Source: JBHPGW01 sp042569785
GTDB lineage: Bacteria > Planctomycetota > Phycisphaerae > Sedimentisphaerales > Anaerobacaceae
DNA length: 64,000 bases
Direction of reading: 5' to 3'
Assembly (NCBI GenBank): GCA_042569785.1
Contig: JBHPGW010000005.1
Coordinates: 1-64,000 of the forward strand
This document shows, one piece after another, positions 15,141 through 23,337 of the stretch (position 1 is its first letter; the number at the start of each line of letters is the position of its first letter). Below the pieces are notes generated by a model. That model did not search any database. It was not told the DNA's origin and saw only the letters and a program-made list of their open reading frames with translations. The position numbers and the translations under genes are program-made.

Positions 15141-17633
15141 ATGAATGAAAAGTGGCCAAAATTTAAGATATATGCTGTCATAGATGGAAACAGTTCAGGG
15201 CTGTTTGCAAAAAGACAAATGTCTAAACATGCTCACTGGGAAGAAGCTTACTTTTATCTGACAGGAGGATTGGAACCAACTGAGGAGATTAAAAACGCGT
15301 GTAAAGGCAATTGGAGTTTATTAGACAGAGGAGATTATAATGAGGATCGGCTTTTAAGGGAGTTGGTAGAATATGCAAAAGCTGCCGACAAAGCCAGTGA
15401 TATGAAAATGAGTTGCGAGGTTACAGAAAAACATCATGCAGAAAAAGGCTATCAGGAGACCGTGAATCGTTATTTCGAAAACCCGAAAGGGGATGCGGAA
15501 AAACTACCTTTTAAAAAGTTCTTTATTGATGCTCCAGTTTTTAAGATGAGTGTTCTAAAAAACGTGCGGGGACAGCATGAAAAAGTTCAGGGAATGGCGG
15601 AAGAGTTTGGTGTATTATCTCCACACAACATCGTAGTACGAGATAATTTCAAGTATTTACGGCCGATAGAAGATGTGCTGAGAATCAAAGGTAATGAAAA
15701 ATCAAAGTGGTTTCGAAAAACAGGCCCTTTAGCGGTAGATTTTGATACTGACAAGGTGTATTGTCGCAGAGAACTGCTTGATAAGCTTAAGAGTATGATC
15801 CTGAGCAACTCGCTTTCAATTCTTGAGGGTGTTGCTGCAGTAGGAAAAACAGTGCTTATTCGTCAACTTGCCTATGAACTCTTTCAAGAAAATGAGTTGG
15901 AAGTATATTATTTTGATTGTGATTTGAATAGAGGATTTGATCAGGCTGAGCTTACAAATGAAATCAACACACTGTGCGGTGTATTTATACTGGAAAACAT
16001 TCATCTTGAAATACGTAAGATTCAGCGGTTATTGGAACAAATCAAAGAAGATTCAAAAAAACATGTTCTTTTTACAACTAGACCTTCATTCAGGGAGTTT
16101 CAATATACAAAAGATAATAGTCTAAATAACCTGGACTTTATAAGGCTAAAACCTTTTTGTCAGGCAGATGAGATTATAGACCATTTCATGTCGGTTCATC
16201 CCAGTGGTTTTTTACCTTCGGAAGTCGTGCAATCCATAAAGGATATTGCAAAGGGCAGTTTTTGGCTTATGGCATATGCACTTGAAGGCTATATCAAAAA
16301 GTGTGATACTGATGAACCGCGAGCCTGGTTGGTTGAAGGGATAAAGGAAGACATGGAAGATCTTGAAAAGTTAAACCATGGTTTCCCTGAAGTTTTGGTT
16401 GCACTTTCTCCTCTTTATCAAATCGAGATATTGACTGAAGAAGGTTTCTTAACGAACACCCTGGGCTTTGACTTGAACTTGTTGAATGAACTGGTCAGAA
16501 GAGGTGAAATAACGAGACAGGTGAATTTGGATCAGTATGTATTATATGGGCTGCCACATTCAGCCTTAGCTAAAGTTTACTGGGAACATGGTAAAAAATA
16601 CCGTCGGCGAAGAAAACTGCAAAAACCCATTGATTTTATTTACGAGTATGCTGTATCAGGGGTTCCTAACGGACTGGAAGCGATCGTATTTAAGAATGAA
16701 GATGTACGGAATCAACTGTACATGCGAGTTAATGCTGCTGGGAAAATGACAGAGGTTATAGAAAATGAGCTGTCCATGAAAGCAGTTAACTTTTGGATTA
16801 AAGATTGTGGTTCTTGTTCTATCAATAACCAATTATTGGTGATTCTAACTAATAAAATTTCGACACATGATGACATCCGTAATGCGGGATATTGTTTTCG
16901 TGATTTATATAAAGTTAATCCTAAAGCGGGGCAAAAACTATTTGACCACATAGACCTCAAAAAATTGGCGAGTAGATTTAGTAAATCTACACATGTCATG
17001 GAGACATCTTCTTTTATTGATTGTTTTAATACCTCTGATCATAATATGGCTATAGAGTTTTGTAATCTTCTTGATATAAAGAAACTAGCAAACGTACTGC
17101 CAGAAGTGAAGGTCTTCGGATGTATTTGTGCACCAATTTCTATACTATTTATGGTGAATGATAGCATGGGATGGGAGTTTTGGAATCTCTTGGATTGGAA
17201 AAAACTCATATCAAAGTCAAAACAAATGAAGTACATTGCAATGACTTGCTGGGGTATTGGGATGGTGTTTTCCTATCAGAAATCTGCAGGTGAAAAACTT
17301 TGGAAAATGTTGGATGTTCAAGAGCTGGCAGATGTAGTGGTTAAGCATAAAAATCCTCTTCGTATACAGAAGTGCTTTTTTTTCCTAAATTCAATAAAAA
17401 ATCCCAAACCTATGCGAGAGTTTTTGAATTTACTGGATATTAGCACGTTGGCGAATAATTTGAAAAAGTCAAAAAACGAAAATGAAAAAAAAGACTGTGT
17501 TTCCTATATCTGCAAAGTAGATAGAAATATTGGCGAAAAGCTTAAATCACTGTTAAGTGGTAATTATCAGTTGCCCTATATGCTAGAACACAAGAAAAAG
17601 GTGGCAGAGAGAAAGAAAGAAAGACCGGATTGA
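15141..17633 (+). CDS. STAND-like P-loop NTPase with C-terminal 40-residue repeats
   Basis: The 830-residue protein has three parts. Residues 1-200 are an unrecognised domain opening 'KIYAVIDGNSSG'. Residues 200-500 form a P-loop NTPase with Walker A 'GVAAVGKT' (230-237), a Walker-B-like 'VFILEN' (281-286) and a sensor strand 'HVLFTTRP' (308-315), an order seen in STAND/NACHT-type ATPases. Residues 600-820 hold about five tandem 40-residue units sharing 'xxNLLDxxKLAxxL'. Such N-effector/ATPase/repeat architecture is common in bacterial anti-phage sensors, where repeats bind the trigger. It stands alone on the plus strand. The defence role is inference from architecture and location; the ribosome site is weak. 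Confidence 0.65.
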   Translation: MNEKWPKFKIYAVIDGNSSGLFAKRQMSKHAHWEEAYFYLTGGLEPTEEIKNACKGNWSLLDRGDYNEDRLLRELVEYAKAADKASDMKMSCEVTEKHHAEKGYQETVNRYFENPKGDAEKLPFKKFFIDAPVFKMSVLKNVRGQHEKVQGMAEEFGVLSPHNIVVRDNFKYLRPIEDVLRIKGNEKSKWFRKTGPLAVDFDTDKVYCRRELLDKLKSMILSNSLSILEGVAAVGKTVLIRQLAYELFQENELEVYYFDCDLNRGFDQAELTNEINTLCGVFILENIHLEIRKIQRLLEQIKEDSKKHVLFTTRPSFREFQYTKDNSLNNLDFIRLKPFCQADEIIDHFMSVHPSGFLPSEVVQSIKDIAKGSFWLMAYALEGYIKKCDTDEPRAWLVEGIKEDMEDLEKLNHGFPEVLVALSPLYQIEILTEEGFLTNTLGFDLNLLNELVRRGEITRQVNLDQYVLYGLPHSALAKVYWEHGKKYRRRRKLQKPIDFIYEYAVSGVPNGLEAIVFKNEDVRNQLYMRVNAAGKMTEVIENELSMKAVNFWIKDCGSCSINNQLLVILTNKISTHDDIRNAGYCFRDLYKVNPKAGQKLFDHIDLKKLASRFSKSTHVMETSSFIDCFNTSDHNMAIEFCNLLDIKKLANVLPEVKVFGCICAPISILFMVNDSMGWEFWNLLDWKKLISKSKQMKYIAMTCWGIGMVFSYQKSAGEKLWKMLDVQELADVVVKHKNPLRIQKCFFFLNSIKNPKPMREFLNLLDISTLANNLKKSKNENEKKDCVSYICKVDRNIGEKLKSLLSGNYQLPYMLEHKKKVAERKKERPD

Positions 17634-17644
17634 TTCCGGCCTTT
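17623..17644 (+). terminator. Possible terminator after the STAND-like gene
   Basis: CCGGA (17625-17629) pairs with TCCGG (17635-17639) across a five-base loop, with an additional outer G-C pair, followed by TTT. The stem overlaps the stop codon. The T run is short, so strength is uncertain. Confidence 0.35.
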
Positions 17645-17673
17645 AAAAAAATCAAGGAATTCTTATAGGCACT

Positions 17674-17832
17674 TCAAAAACATCTTCTTCGCTTTCTTTC
17701 TAACGGATTTTTGATGTTATCAATCAGCTTTAATGCCTGACGCTTGGTTATTTTTTCAGGTATCTCTGCTCCAAGCCTTTTCAAGTATGCGGTCTGGTTT
17801 TCTGTTGCTGGGTAACTGAGCAAGCAAAGTGC
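17674..17832 (-). pseudogene. Relic with a 'YLKRLG..PE.ITKRQA' domain
   Basis: A 53-codon minus-strand frame without a proper start encodes 'YPATENQTAYLKRLGAEIP' followed by 'EKITKRQALKLIDNI'. This is the short helical module seen at the ends or linkers of many nucleases and helicases (pattern ATxxQxxYLxxLG..P..LTKxxAxxLI). An in-frame stop lies just upstream and no ribosome site is visible, so this is probably the 3' remnant of a lost gene. It fills most of the gap between the two defence-like modules. Confidence 0.45.
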
Positions 17833-17929
17833 CTTTTATGGCTTTGAGGGCCGAGACATTTTTTTAACAAAATCACAAAGTTTATAAACCCCACTTTCTT
17901 ATTATTACCACTGGAGAGTTACAGTACAA

Positions 17930-18490
17930 ATGTTTCCAAATAAAACATACGAGCTTCGAAAATTGTATTTTGAGCAGAGTAAGTACTCTGCAAAACCAAT
18001 TAAGCCTGAGTATCCGCTATTATTACAGTGGCCTGAAAAAGGTTATTTTAAAAAATTAAAGCCCGATGTTGATCTGCTGCAGAGGGCATTGAAACCTGAC
18101 AAAAATATCGAGGAAAAAAGTATATCGGAACAAATATTTGGTAATGAGATAAAACAGCAATCTATTGACCTTCATCATATAGCGAATTTATTTTACGAGC
18201 GTTGCAGGCTTCACAAAAACCATATCTCAGAAATCGATAGAAGGCATATTGAGGCCCAGGAAAAACTGTTTGGAGTTCAAATTAATAATGCATCAGATAA
18301 AGGCAAACGTCTTTCAACTCTGGAAGGCCAGTTGTCACAGCTTGATCAACAGAGAAGAGAAGAAGAACTTGCGTTTTGGAAGGATACTGTAGAGCTAAGA
18401 GGAACGTTATTTGAAAACTCTGGTGACTACAGAGCCGCTAAGCAAAGAGAATTTATTTTCTCTGATGTGGAGGCTGGCTATGGCAGATAA
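17930..18490 (+). CDS. Coiled-coil partner of HerA-like ATPase, unknown
   Basis: The 186-residue protein starts at an ATG after a possible GGAGAG and overlaps the HerA-like gene by 11 bp, with the downstream ribosome site GGAGG inside its last codons. This is strong translational coupling. The second half (about 85-175) is highly charged, helical and glutamine-rich ('LEGQLSQLDQQRREEELAFW'), likely a coiled coil. No catalytic motif is visible. It probably forms a complex with the ATPase, as effector or adaptor partners of HerA do in known systems, but its fold is not one I recognise. Confidence 0.6.
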   Translation: MFPNKTYELRKLYFEQSKYSAKPIKPEYPLLLQWPEKGYFKKLKPDVDLLQRALKPDKNIEEKSISEQIFGNEIKQQSIDLHHIANLFYERCRLHKNHISEIDRRHIEAQEKLFGVQINNASDKGKRLSTLEGQLSQLDQQRREEELAFWKDTVELRGTLFENSGDYRAAKQREFIFSDVEAGYGR

Positions 18491-20147
18491 TACCGGTTCT
18501 GCAGGCGTGCGGCAGCTCTGTTTAAAATTAAAACCAGTACTTGGCTCTAAGATTGACAAAATCTATACCGCTTATATGGCTGAGGATGATAAAGGCAGAG
18601 ACCAGATCGAACATTATTTACAACAATTAACAGCTAAATATCTGCCCACTAAACTAAGTGAAACCGGCACAGCCCTTATTCCACCATCGGAAGAGCAAGC
18701 TACAGGCGAATATCCAATTGGCAAAGTTCAATATGCTGGAAAAGATTTTTATGACTTTAGCTTAAGAGAAGATGATTGGATCCAGCACATGGCAATACTT
18801 GGAAGGAGCGGAGCAGGTAAGACTAATGTAGGGTTTTTGATTATCGATCAACTTAAAAAACATAACAAGCCATTCCTGCTGTTTGACTGGAAGCGTAATT
18901 ACAGGGATTTGCTTTCTATCCCAGGATTTGAAGATGTGGAAGTTTATACTATAGGAAGGAACATTGCACCATTTACGTTTAATCCGTTAATACCGCCAGC
19001 AGGTACCAATCCAAAGACATGGCTGAAAAAGCTAAATGAAGTGCTTGCTCATTCATATTGCCTAGGAAATGGATGTTTATTTTTACTTCAGCAGGCTGTC
19101 GATGCTGTGTATGAAAAGGCGGGCGTATATGAGGGCACTGTCGAAAAGTGGCCAACCTTTAATGATGTCATGCGCGAAGCTAGGAGCATGGACACACGAG
19201 GTAGGGAATCTGGCTGGTTGTCTTCAACATTAAGGGCTTTATCAACACTTTGCTTCGGTGATATGGATAAACTGGTAAATTCAAATAACAACAAAAGCAT
19301 TGACCATATACTTGATAAAAATGTTATCCTCGAACTCGATGCCCTTACTCAATCAGATAAAACCTTTTTTATTCAGTCAGCTTTGCTTTATTTGCATCAT
19401 AAGCGTATGGCAGAAGAAAGAAGAGAAGATTTCAAACATGCAATCATAATTGAGGAGGCACATCATATATTGTCAGACGAAAGAAGATCTTTAACCGGGG
19501 GGCAAAGTGTTATGGATATTGTCTTCAGAGAAATTCGTGAGTTTGGCGAAAGTCTGATACTATTGGATCAGCATCCGAGTAAAATATCACTTTACGCTCT
19601 CGGAAATACTTATTGTACGATCTGCATGAACTTAAAACACAAGACAGATATTAATGCCATGGCTCAGTGTATGCTGTTGGATCGAGATAGAGATATTTTA
19701 GGTTCGCTCGAAGTTGGCCAGGCTGTAGTGAAACTGCAGGGAAGGATCGCGAGACCTTTTCAGATTCAAATGCCGCTGTTTGAAATACAAAAAGGGTCGG
19801 TTCGCGATAGTGATGTTAAAAAACATATGCAAGATATTGCTCCACCTATAGTCGTAGAAGATTTTCGGTTACCTGTCCAGGTATCTGAAAGTATCGCCAT
19901 AGTGGAAACAAATCCAACTGATAAACTAAAAATTGCTTTTCTCAAAGATGTTGACGAGTATCCTGACAGTGGCATTGCCAACCGATATAAACGGCTTGAC
20001 ATTTCCGTACGTCAAGGCCAGAAAATTAAGGCACAGGCAGTTGGGGAAGATTTAATTGAAGAAGCGATCAAAGCTACAAGTTCAGGAAGATTAAACACCC
20101 TTAAGCTGACAGTGAAGGCTGAAATCTTGCTGTCTGACTCAAAATAA
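18480..20147 (+). CDS. HerA/FtsK-superfamily ATPase
   Basis: The 555-residue ATPase has an N-terminal ~95-residue region and then a HerA-type core: Walker A 'GRSGAGKT' (108-115), Walker B 'HAIIIEEAHH' (about 322-331; the EEAHH form is typical of HerA and VirB4-like ATPases), a 'LLDQHPS' sensor motif and C-terminal strands after 'GQAVVKLQGR'. Start chosen at MADNTG with GGAGG six bases upstream; the frame extends 23 codons further into the partner gene. HerA ATPases form hexamers on DNA, and several act with effector partners in anti-phage systems. No NurA, SIR2 or DUF4297 partner is present, so the pair may be new. Confidence 0.8.
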   Translation: MADNTGSAGVRQLCLKLKPVLGSKIDKIYTAYMAEDDKGRDQIEHYLQQLTAKYLPTKLSETGTALIPPSEEQATGEYPIGKVQYAGKDFYDFSLREDDWIQHMAILGRSGAGKTNVGFLIIDQLKKHNKPFLLFDWKRNYRDLLSIPGFEDVEVYTIGRNIAPFTFNPLIPPAGTNPKTWLKKLNEVLAHSYCLGNGCLFLLQQAVDAVYEKAGVYEGTVEKWPTFNDVMREARSMDTRGRESGWLSSTLRALSTLCFGDMDKLVNSNNNKSIDHILDKNVILELDALTQSDKTFFIQSALLYLHHKRMAEERREDFKHAIIIEEAHHILSDERRSLTGGQSVMDIVFREIREFGESLILLDQHPSKISLYALGNTYCTICMNLKHKTDINAMAQCMLLDRDRDILGSLEVGQAVVKLQGRIARPFQIQMPLFEIQKGSVRDSDVKKHMQDIAPPIVVEDFRLPVQVSESIAIVETNPTDKLKIAFLKDVDEYPDSGIANRYKRLDISVRQGQKIKAQAVGEDLIEEAIKATSSGRLNTLKLTVKAEILLSDSK

Positions 20148-20320
20148 GCTCATTTTTCAATGGTTTTTTGCTTCCGAAATTACCCTCATAAAATTATTTG
20201 CTTTAGGGTCGTATTAACAAGGACTTATGAATTACTTATCATTGTTTATCGTGGCGAATAGATAGAAGGATAAATAATAAATAAATCAAAAAAGGCGTTC
20301 TGTCCTTCAAAATGAAAGCT

Positions 20321-20552
20321 AAGAGAGAGTAGGGTTTATGCGTCAAGTCTATTGTTATAGGCTATCGCAGTATTCTATTTATTCAGTATATTTCACTGCC
20401 AGCTATGTCCAACCTATTCGCTTTCACCGGCTATAAAAAGCAAATGGCTTTTATAAATGTTTCTTACCACTCTGAGGTGAAAAGGAAATCACTCCTTCAA
20501 AAACATGAAGGAATTTGGCTCACGCATAAACTGCACACTCTCTCTACCCAAA
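20321..20552. repeat. Imperfect inverted pair of iteron-containing segments
   Basis: The segment at about 20321-20347 (agagagagt followed by GTTTATGCGT) recurs inverted at about 20520-20552 (ACGCATAAACT followed by actctctctaccc). Both contain the core of the 12-bp iteron found upstream of the Orc1-like gene. The pair flanks a 170-bp spacer next to the 3' end of that gene, so the initiator gene has iteron-like sites at both ends. The rest of the 396-bp gap 20148-20543 shows no convincing gene. A small hairpin TCCTTCA/TGAAGGA lies near 20500. Confidence 0.55.
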
Positions 20553-21632
20553 CCTTGTTTGCCAGATAGTGGCGAGAATACTTGGGTCGAAAGTCAATTG
20601 GATTCTGTTTGTGTATGTTCTGCTGATCTTGGTGGAAATCAGCAGGATCAGGCCGAGGGACTGCAGGTATGATAGATTGGAATAGAAATGGACATAGCTA
20701 AAAGGCTCTTCGTTGAATTGGGTACTGATCATTCGATAGGATTGATATATGTCTTTTACGTAACCATCTCGCTGCGAAAGGGCTGCTTTTAGGATGAGCA
20801 GGTTCTTGTCGTTTAAGTCCCTAACTACATCGAACATTATATCCCGCCTGGCTTTTTCAAAATGTTCTTTCAGGGGCACCTTAGGTTCCAGGGCCCAGAG
20901 ATATAAGGTTTTAATCGCTACCCTGACATCGGAATTTGTGTTGCCGACGGTCATAGCGGCGATTGCATTGATAGTTCCGGTAGGATTTGATTTTAAACCC
21001 ATTCGAGCTCGTTCTGTAAGGATTTTTTGCATTTCAATGGCATCGTAACTGCTGAAGTGAATTATTTCCGGCTGAAGCGTGCTGTTTATACTTTCATCAA
21101 GTGAATTGAGGAATTTGGGGTTATTGCTGAGAAGAATGGTCATATAATTGTTTGGTGACCGGCTGACAAGGTAGAGAATATCTTTGTGCCTGTCTTTGTC
21201 GCTCATCAGGTCGATTTCATCCAGGATGAAAACGGTTTTGTTTTTGTTTCCTATTTCGAATCTTTGCCATAATTCATCCAGGCTGACACCTCTTGGCCTA
21301 ACATCAAGTATATGAGCTATGATTTTGAAACTGGTATTATGCTGCCTGCAGTTGACGTAGATGAAATTGATATCTGTTTGCTGAGCTAATACGTGCATAA
21401 GATATTTAGCAGAGAGGCTTTTGCCGCAGCCCCTGGCACCGAGAATTATGACATTGTTGGCGATGCTTGTTTGATTGTAACGCAGCAATGAGTCGATCAG
21501 TGGTTTGACTTCCTCACGCATCAAAGGCTTATCGGGTATATAGTTGAAGTCAAAGATTTTGAAATTCTGTATTCTGTCAGAGTTCTTTTTTAAATCCTGC
21601 TGTTTAGTTTTAAGGTATTCAGTGATGTCCAT
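20544..21632 (-). CDS. Orc1/Cdc6-type AAA+ replication initiator
   Basis: The 362-residue protein follows the Orc1/Cdc6 layout. A linker 'FDFNYIPDKPLMREEVKPL' sits where the archaeal family has 'Y.P..L.HRE'. Walker A 'GARGCGKS' (65-72), Walker B 'VFILDEIDLM' (D138, E139), a sensor-1 'LLSNNP', a sensor-2-region 'VRVAIKTLYLWA' and a C-terminal winged helix follow. It probably binds the adjacent iterons and starts replication of the element. Such initiators are standard in archaea and eukaryotes and rare in bacteria. The start is uncertain: this ATG lies two bases past an iteron, while the frame opens 17 codons earlier at 21683 and would then encode two iterons. Confidence 0.82.
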   Translation of the reverse strand: MDITEYLKTKQQDLKKNSDRIQNFKIFDFNYIPDKPLMREEVKPLIDSLLRYNQTSIANNVIILGARGCGKSLSAKYLMHVLAQQTDINFIYVNCRQHNTSFKIIAHILDVRPRGVSLDELWQRFEIGNKNKTVFILDEIDLMSDKDRHKDILYLVSRSPNNYMTILLSNNPKFLNSLDESINSTLQPEIIHFSSYDAIEMQKILTERARMGLKSNPTGTINAIAAMTVGNTNSDVRVAIKTLYLWALEPKVPLKEHFEKARRDIMFDVVRDLNDKNLLILKAALSQRDGYVKDIYQSYRMISTQFNEEPFSYVHFYSNLSYLQSLGLILLISTKISRTYTNRIQLTFDPSILATIWQTRFG

Positions 21633-21634
21633 TT

Positions 21635-21738
21635 TACGCGTAAACTTTACCCAACGTATAAACTCACGGGGCTTTATAAACATTATGGTTTTATTTCGAG
21701 AAATGCCTTACGCATAAACTAAAGCGAACGCTTAAACT
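21635..21738 (-). repeat. Iterons: two pairs of 12-bp direct repeats (putative origin)
   Basis: Four copies read on the plus strand as [TA]ACG[CT]NTAAACT: 21635-21646 (TACGCGTAAACT), 21653-21664 (AACGTATAAACT), 21709-21720 (TACGCATAAACT) and 21727-21738 (AACGCTTAAACT). Within each pair the starts are 18 bp apart; the pairs are 56 bp apart. They lie at and upstream of the Orc1-like start, so binding could mark an origin and repress the gene. Related single sites occur at 20334-20343 (inverted) and 20522-20532. Confidence 0.75.
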
Positions 21739-21829
21739 GAAGGGTATTTCAATTATTCAAATTTAGGCCCCCTACTGACACAGCATGCAGGTTATTCGGT
21801 GTACCGAAAACAAGAACGGTCTATTATAA

Positions 21830-21955
21830 TTATGACTCAAGCGTATGTTTTGTGTCGGTAAGTATGTCTATAAATACAGCTACTCCATAGGGGAAGATAA
21901 CTATTAAGGCATAAATATCAATCTTCACTTTTCCCATATCCATGGGAATTACCAT
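21830..21955 (-). CDS. Possible 41-residue membrane peptide
   Basis: A 41-codon frame with one hydrophobic helix ('YALIVIFPYGVAVFIDIL') and short charged ends lies between the iterons and the next gene. It has no clear ribosome site; an internal ATG at codon 5 is an alternative start. It is the only candidate gene in the 21739-22029 gap. Low confidence. Confidence 0.25.
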   Translation of the reverse strand: MVIPMDMGKVKIDIYALIVIFPYGVAVFIDILTDTKHTLES

Positions 21956-21996
21956 AATAACACAGAAAGATTCACTCTCTGTCAAACGCAATCAAT

Positions 21997-22033
21997 CGAC
22001 TAAACGATGTAATTAGTCGTTTGATCCGACTAA
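21997..22033. repeat. CGACTAA motif cluster with inverted repeat
   Basis: CGACTAA (21997-22003) and TTAGTCG (22013-22019) form a 7-bp inverted repeat with a 9-bp spacer. A third copy, CGACTAAT, begins at about 22027, at the stop of the following minus-strand gene. The same word recurs inside that gene near 22347 and 22397. It could be a binding site for the HTH protein encoded here or a partitioning-type site. No protein is shown to bind it. Confidence 0.4.
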
Positions 22034-22632
22034 TTTGTGTTGAGATAATTTTCAATTTTCAGGCCTTCACAAAGCTTAAACCGATTCCGATTATCTCTGT
22101 CCACAGCTTTGCTGAATAAATTAGCTTTTGAGTTGATCTGCCGCATTTGGTTTTTGATGGTATTTGGGGACTTGTTTAAAGCTCTGGCAATATCAGCATA
22201 CGAAAGAGCCATATCCCGATTCTGGAAAAATACGCTTAAAATATTTTTTTCTTTGGCTGAGAACGTGTCAATATCAAGGCCCTGATTCAAGGGTTTTTGT
22301 GGCAATATAGGTAACTGCTGGGCTGGCAAAGGCATGATTGATCGATTAGTCGGTTCGATTTGCTCTTTGATCGGGGTAATTGCTGGTTGAGCGACTAATT
22401 GCTCCAGGCTTTTCAGCTGATTGGAATTCTTTTTGATTATGATCGTATGTTCTGTAATCTCCTGGTCATGCTTTTGCAGAATTATATTTAAAGTGCCGAT
22501 TTGAGAGTTAAGGTTCCTGATCTCGGACTTTAGTCTTGTGAGTTTCTGGGTGGATTCAGGAACTGATCTATTAGATCGCCTTTTTCTGGCCTTGCGTTTT
22601 TTCTTCCTTTTGAATATGCCAAATAATCCCAT
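22030..22632 (-). CDS. Coiled-coil/HTH DNA-binding protein
   Basis: The 200-residue protein has a very basic N-terminus ('FKRKKKRKARKRRSNR'), a coiled coil (about 28-80), a proline-rich linker and a C-terminal HTH ('SYADIARALNKSPNTIKNQMRQI') of the sigma-region-4/LuxR-like kind. The ATG used lies two bases after the stop of the upstream gene. Coiled coil plus HTH suggests a dimeric regulator or a partition/segregation protein; the nearby CGACTAA cluster is a candidate target. Family unknown. Confidence 0.6.
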   Translation of the reverse strand: MGLFGIFKRKKKRKARKRRSNRSVPESTQKLTRLKSEIRNLNSQIGTLNIILQKHDQEITEHTIIIKKNSNQLKSLEQLVAQPAITPIKEQIEPTNRSIMPLPAQQLPILPQKPLNQGLDIDTFSAKEKNILSVFFQNRDMALSYADIARALNKSPNTIKNQMRQINSKANLFSKAVDRDNRNRFKLCEGLKIENYLNTN

Positions 22633-22634
22633 TT

Positions 22635-22955
22635 TCAATAAACTCTTATAGGCGAACCCAGATAATAGGTTTGAGCTTCAATTAATTCGAGCTGTTTTTT
22701 TATTCGCCTATACTGAGAATCGGTAAGCCTGGCATTGCTGTCATCAAGGGCTTGATGTATCTGCATAGCCAGAGATAGAAAAGATGAATATTTGTCCATT
22801 AAATCTTTGCTGGCGGTATTATTGAATCTGATAAAAGAAGATGGCCCTTGCCTTGCCTCATGGGATTTTAGCTTCTGCCAGGCTAATAAAGCTTTCATAT
22901 CTTCCAGAATATGCCGGAGAGTTTGCAGCCCGGCTACCAGTTCTGTCTCTGTCAT
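22635..22955 (-). CDS. Small helical protein, unknown
   Basis: The 106-residue protein is predicted all-helical ('LVAGLQTLRHILEDMKALLAW', 'LSLAMQIHQAL', 'YRRIKKQLELIEAQ') with no membrane segment or known motif. It ends two bases before the HTH gene and is surely co-transcribed with it. It may be a partner or antitoxin-like modulator; nothing in the sequence fixes a function. Confidence 0.5.
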   Translation of the reverse strand: MTETELVAGLQTLRHILEDMKALLAWQKLKSHEARQGPSSFIRFNNTASKDLMDKYSSFLSLAMQIHQALDDSNARLTDSQYRRIKKQLELIEAQTYYLGSPIRVY

Positions 22956-22992
22956 AAAGGATTAAAGCTGGCCTAGTATAAAAACCTTTTGC

Positions 22993-23199
22993 TTACAGGT
23001 ACATATCGTCATAATCGTTCATGTCTTCCCAGCTCAATTCATCGGGGTCATGATAACCAGAATCATCTTCATGGTGTTCATGCAAATGGTCCAGTATCCT
23101 GTTTGAGACCCTACGGATAGCCATAGTATGCTCACAGATCTCTTCAAGAAGCTGAGTATGCTTCTCTTGTTCGGTTGGTGTGTTTTTTTTTGCTGTCAT
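22993..23199 (-). CDS. Small acidic protein, unknown
   Basis: The 68-residue protein has an amphipathic helix ('LLEEICEHTMAIRRVSNRILDHLHEH') and a strongly acidic tail ('DDSGYHDPDELSWEDMNDYDDMYL'). It is probably the first gene of a three-gene unit with the helical and HTH proteins. Acidic tails of this kind mimic DNA or bind basic partners, and the HTH protein's basic N-terminus is a possible one. No family recognised. Confidence 0.45.
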   Translation of the reverse strand: MTAKKNTPTEQEKHTQLLEEICEHTMAIRRVSNRILDHLHEHHEDDSGYHDPDELSWEDMNDYDDMYL

Positions 23200-23297
23200 T
23201 GTAAAATGGTAACGAGGAAAGAGTTTTTAAGCTTTTCGGTGATTAAATATGCGTTTAAATTATGGATGATTCAATAGAGCTGTCGCTAAATGGTTGT

Positions 23298-23332
23298 AAA
23301 AACCGCGGCCAGAATATGCGGCCGCGGAAAAA
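23298..23332 (-). terminator. Intrinsic terminator of the ubiquitin-like operon
   Basis: CCGCGGCC (23303-23310) and GGCCGCGG (23320-23327) form a perfect 8-bp GC-rich stem with a 9-base loop. On the minus strand it is followed by TTTTT. It lies six bases past the stop of the E1-like gene, and A/T runs on both sides could let it work in both directions. Confidence 0.85.
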
Positions 23333-23337
23333 GAAAA

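Noticed and set aside
15141..20147. Naming the STAND and HerA genes as a specific known defence system (for example Avs or a HerA-SIR2 type)
   Set aside because: No diagnostic effector domain is visible, so a name would go beyond the evidence.
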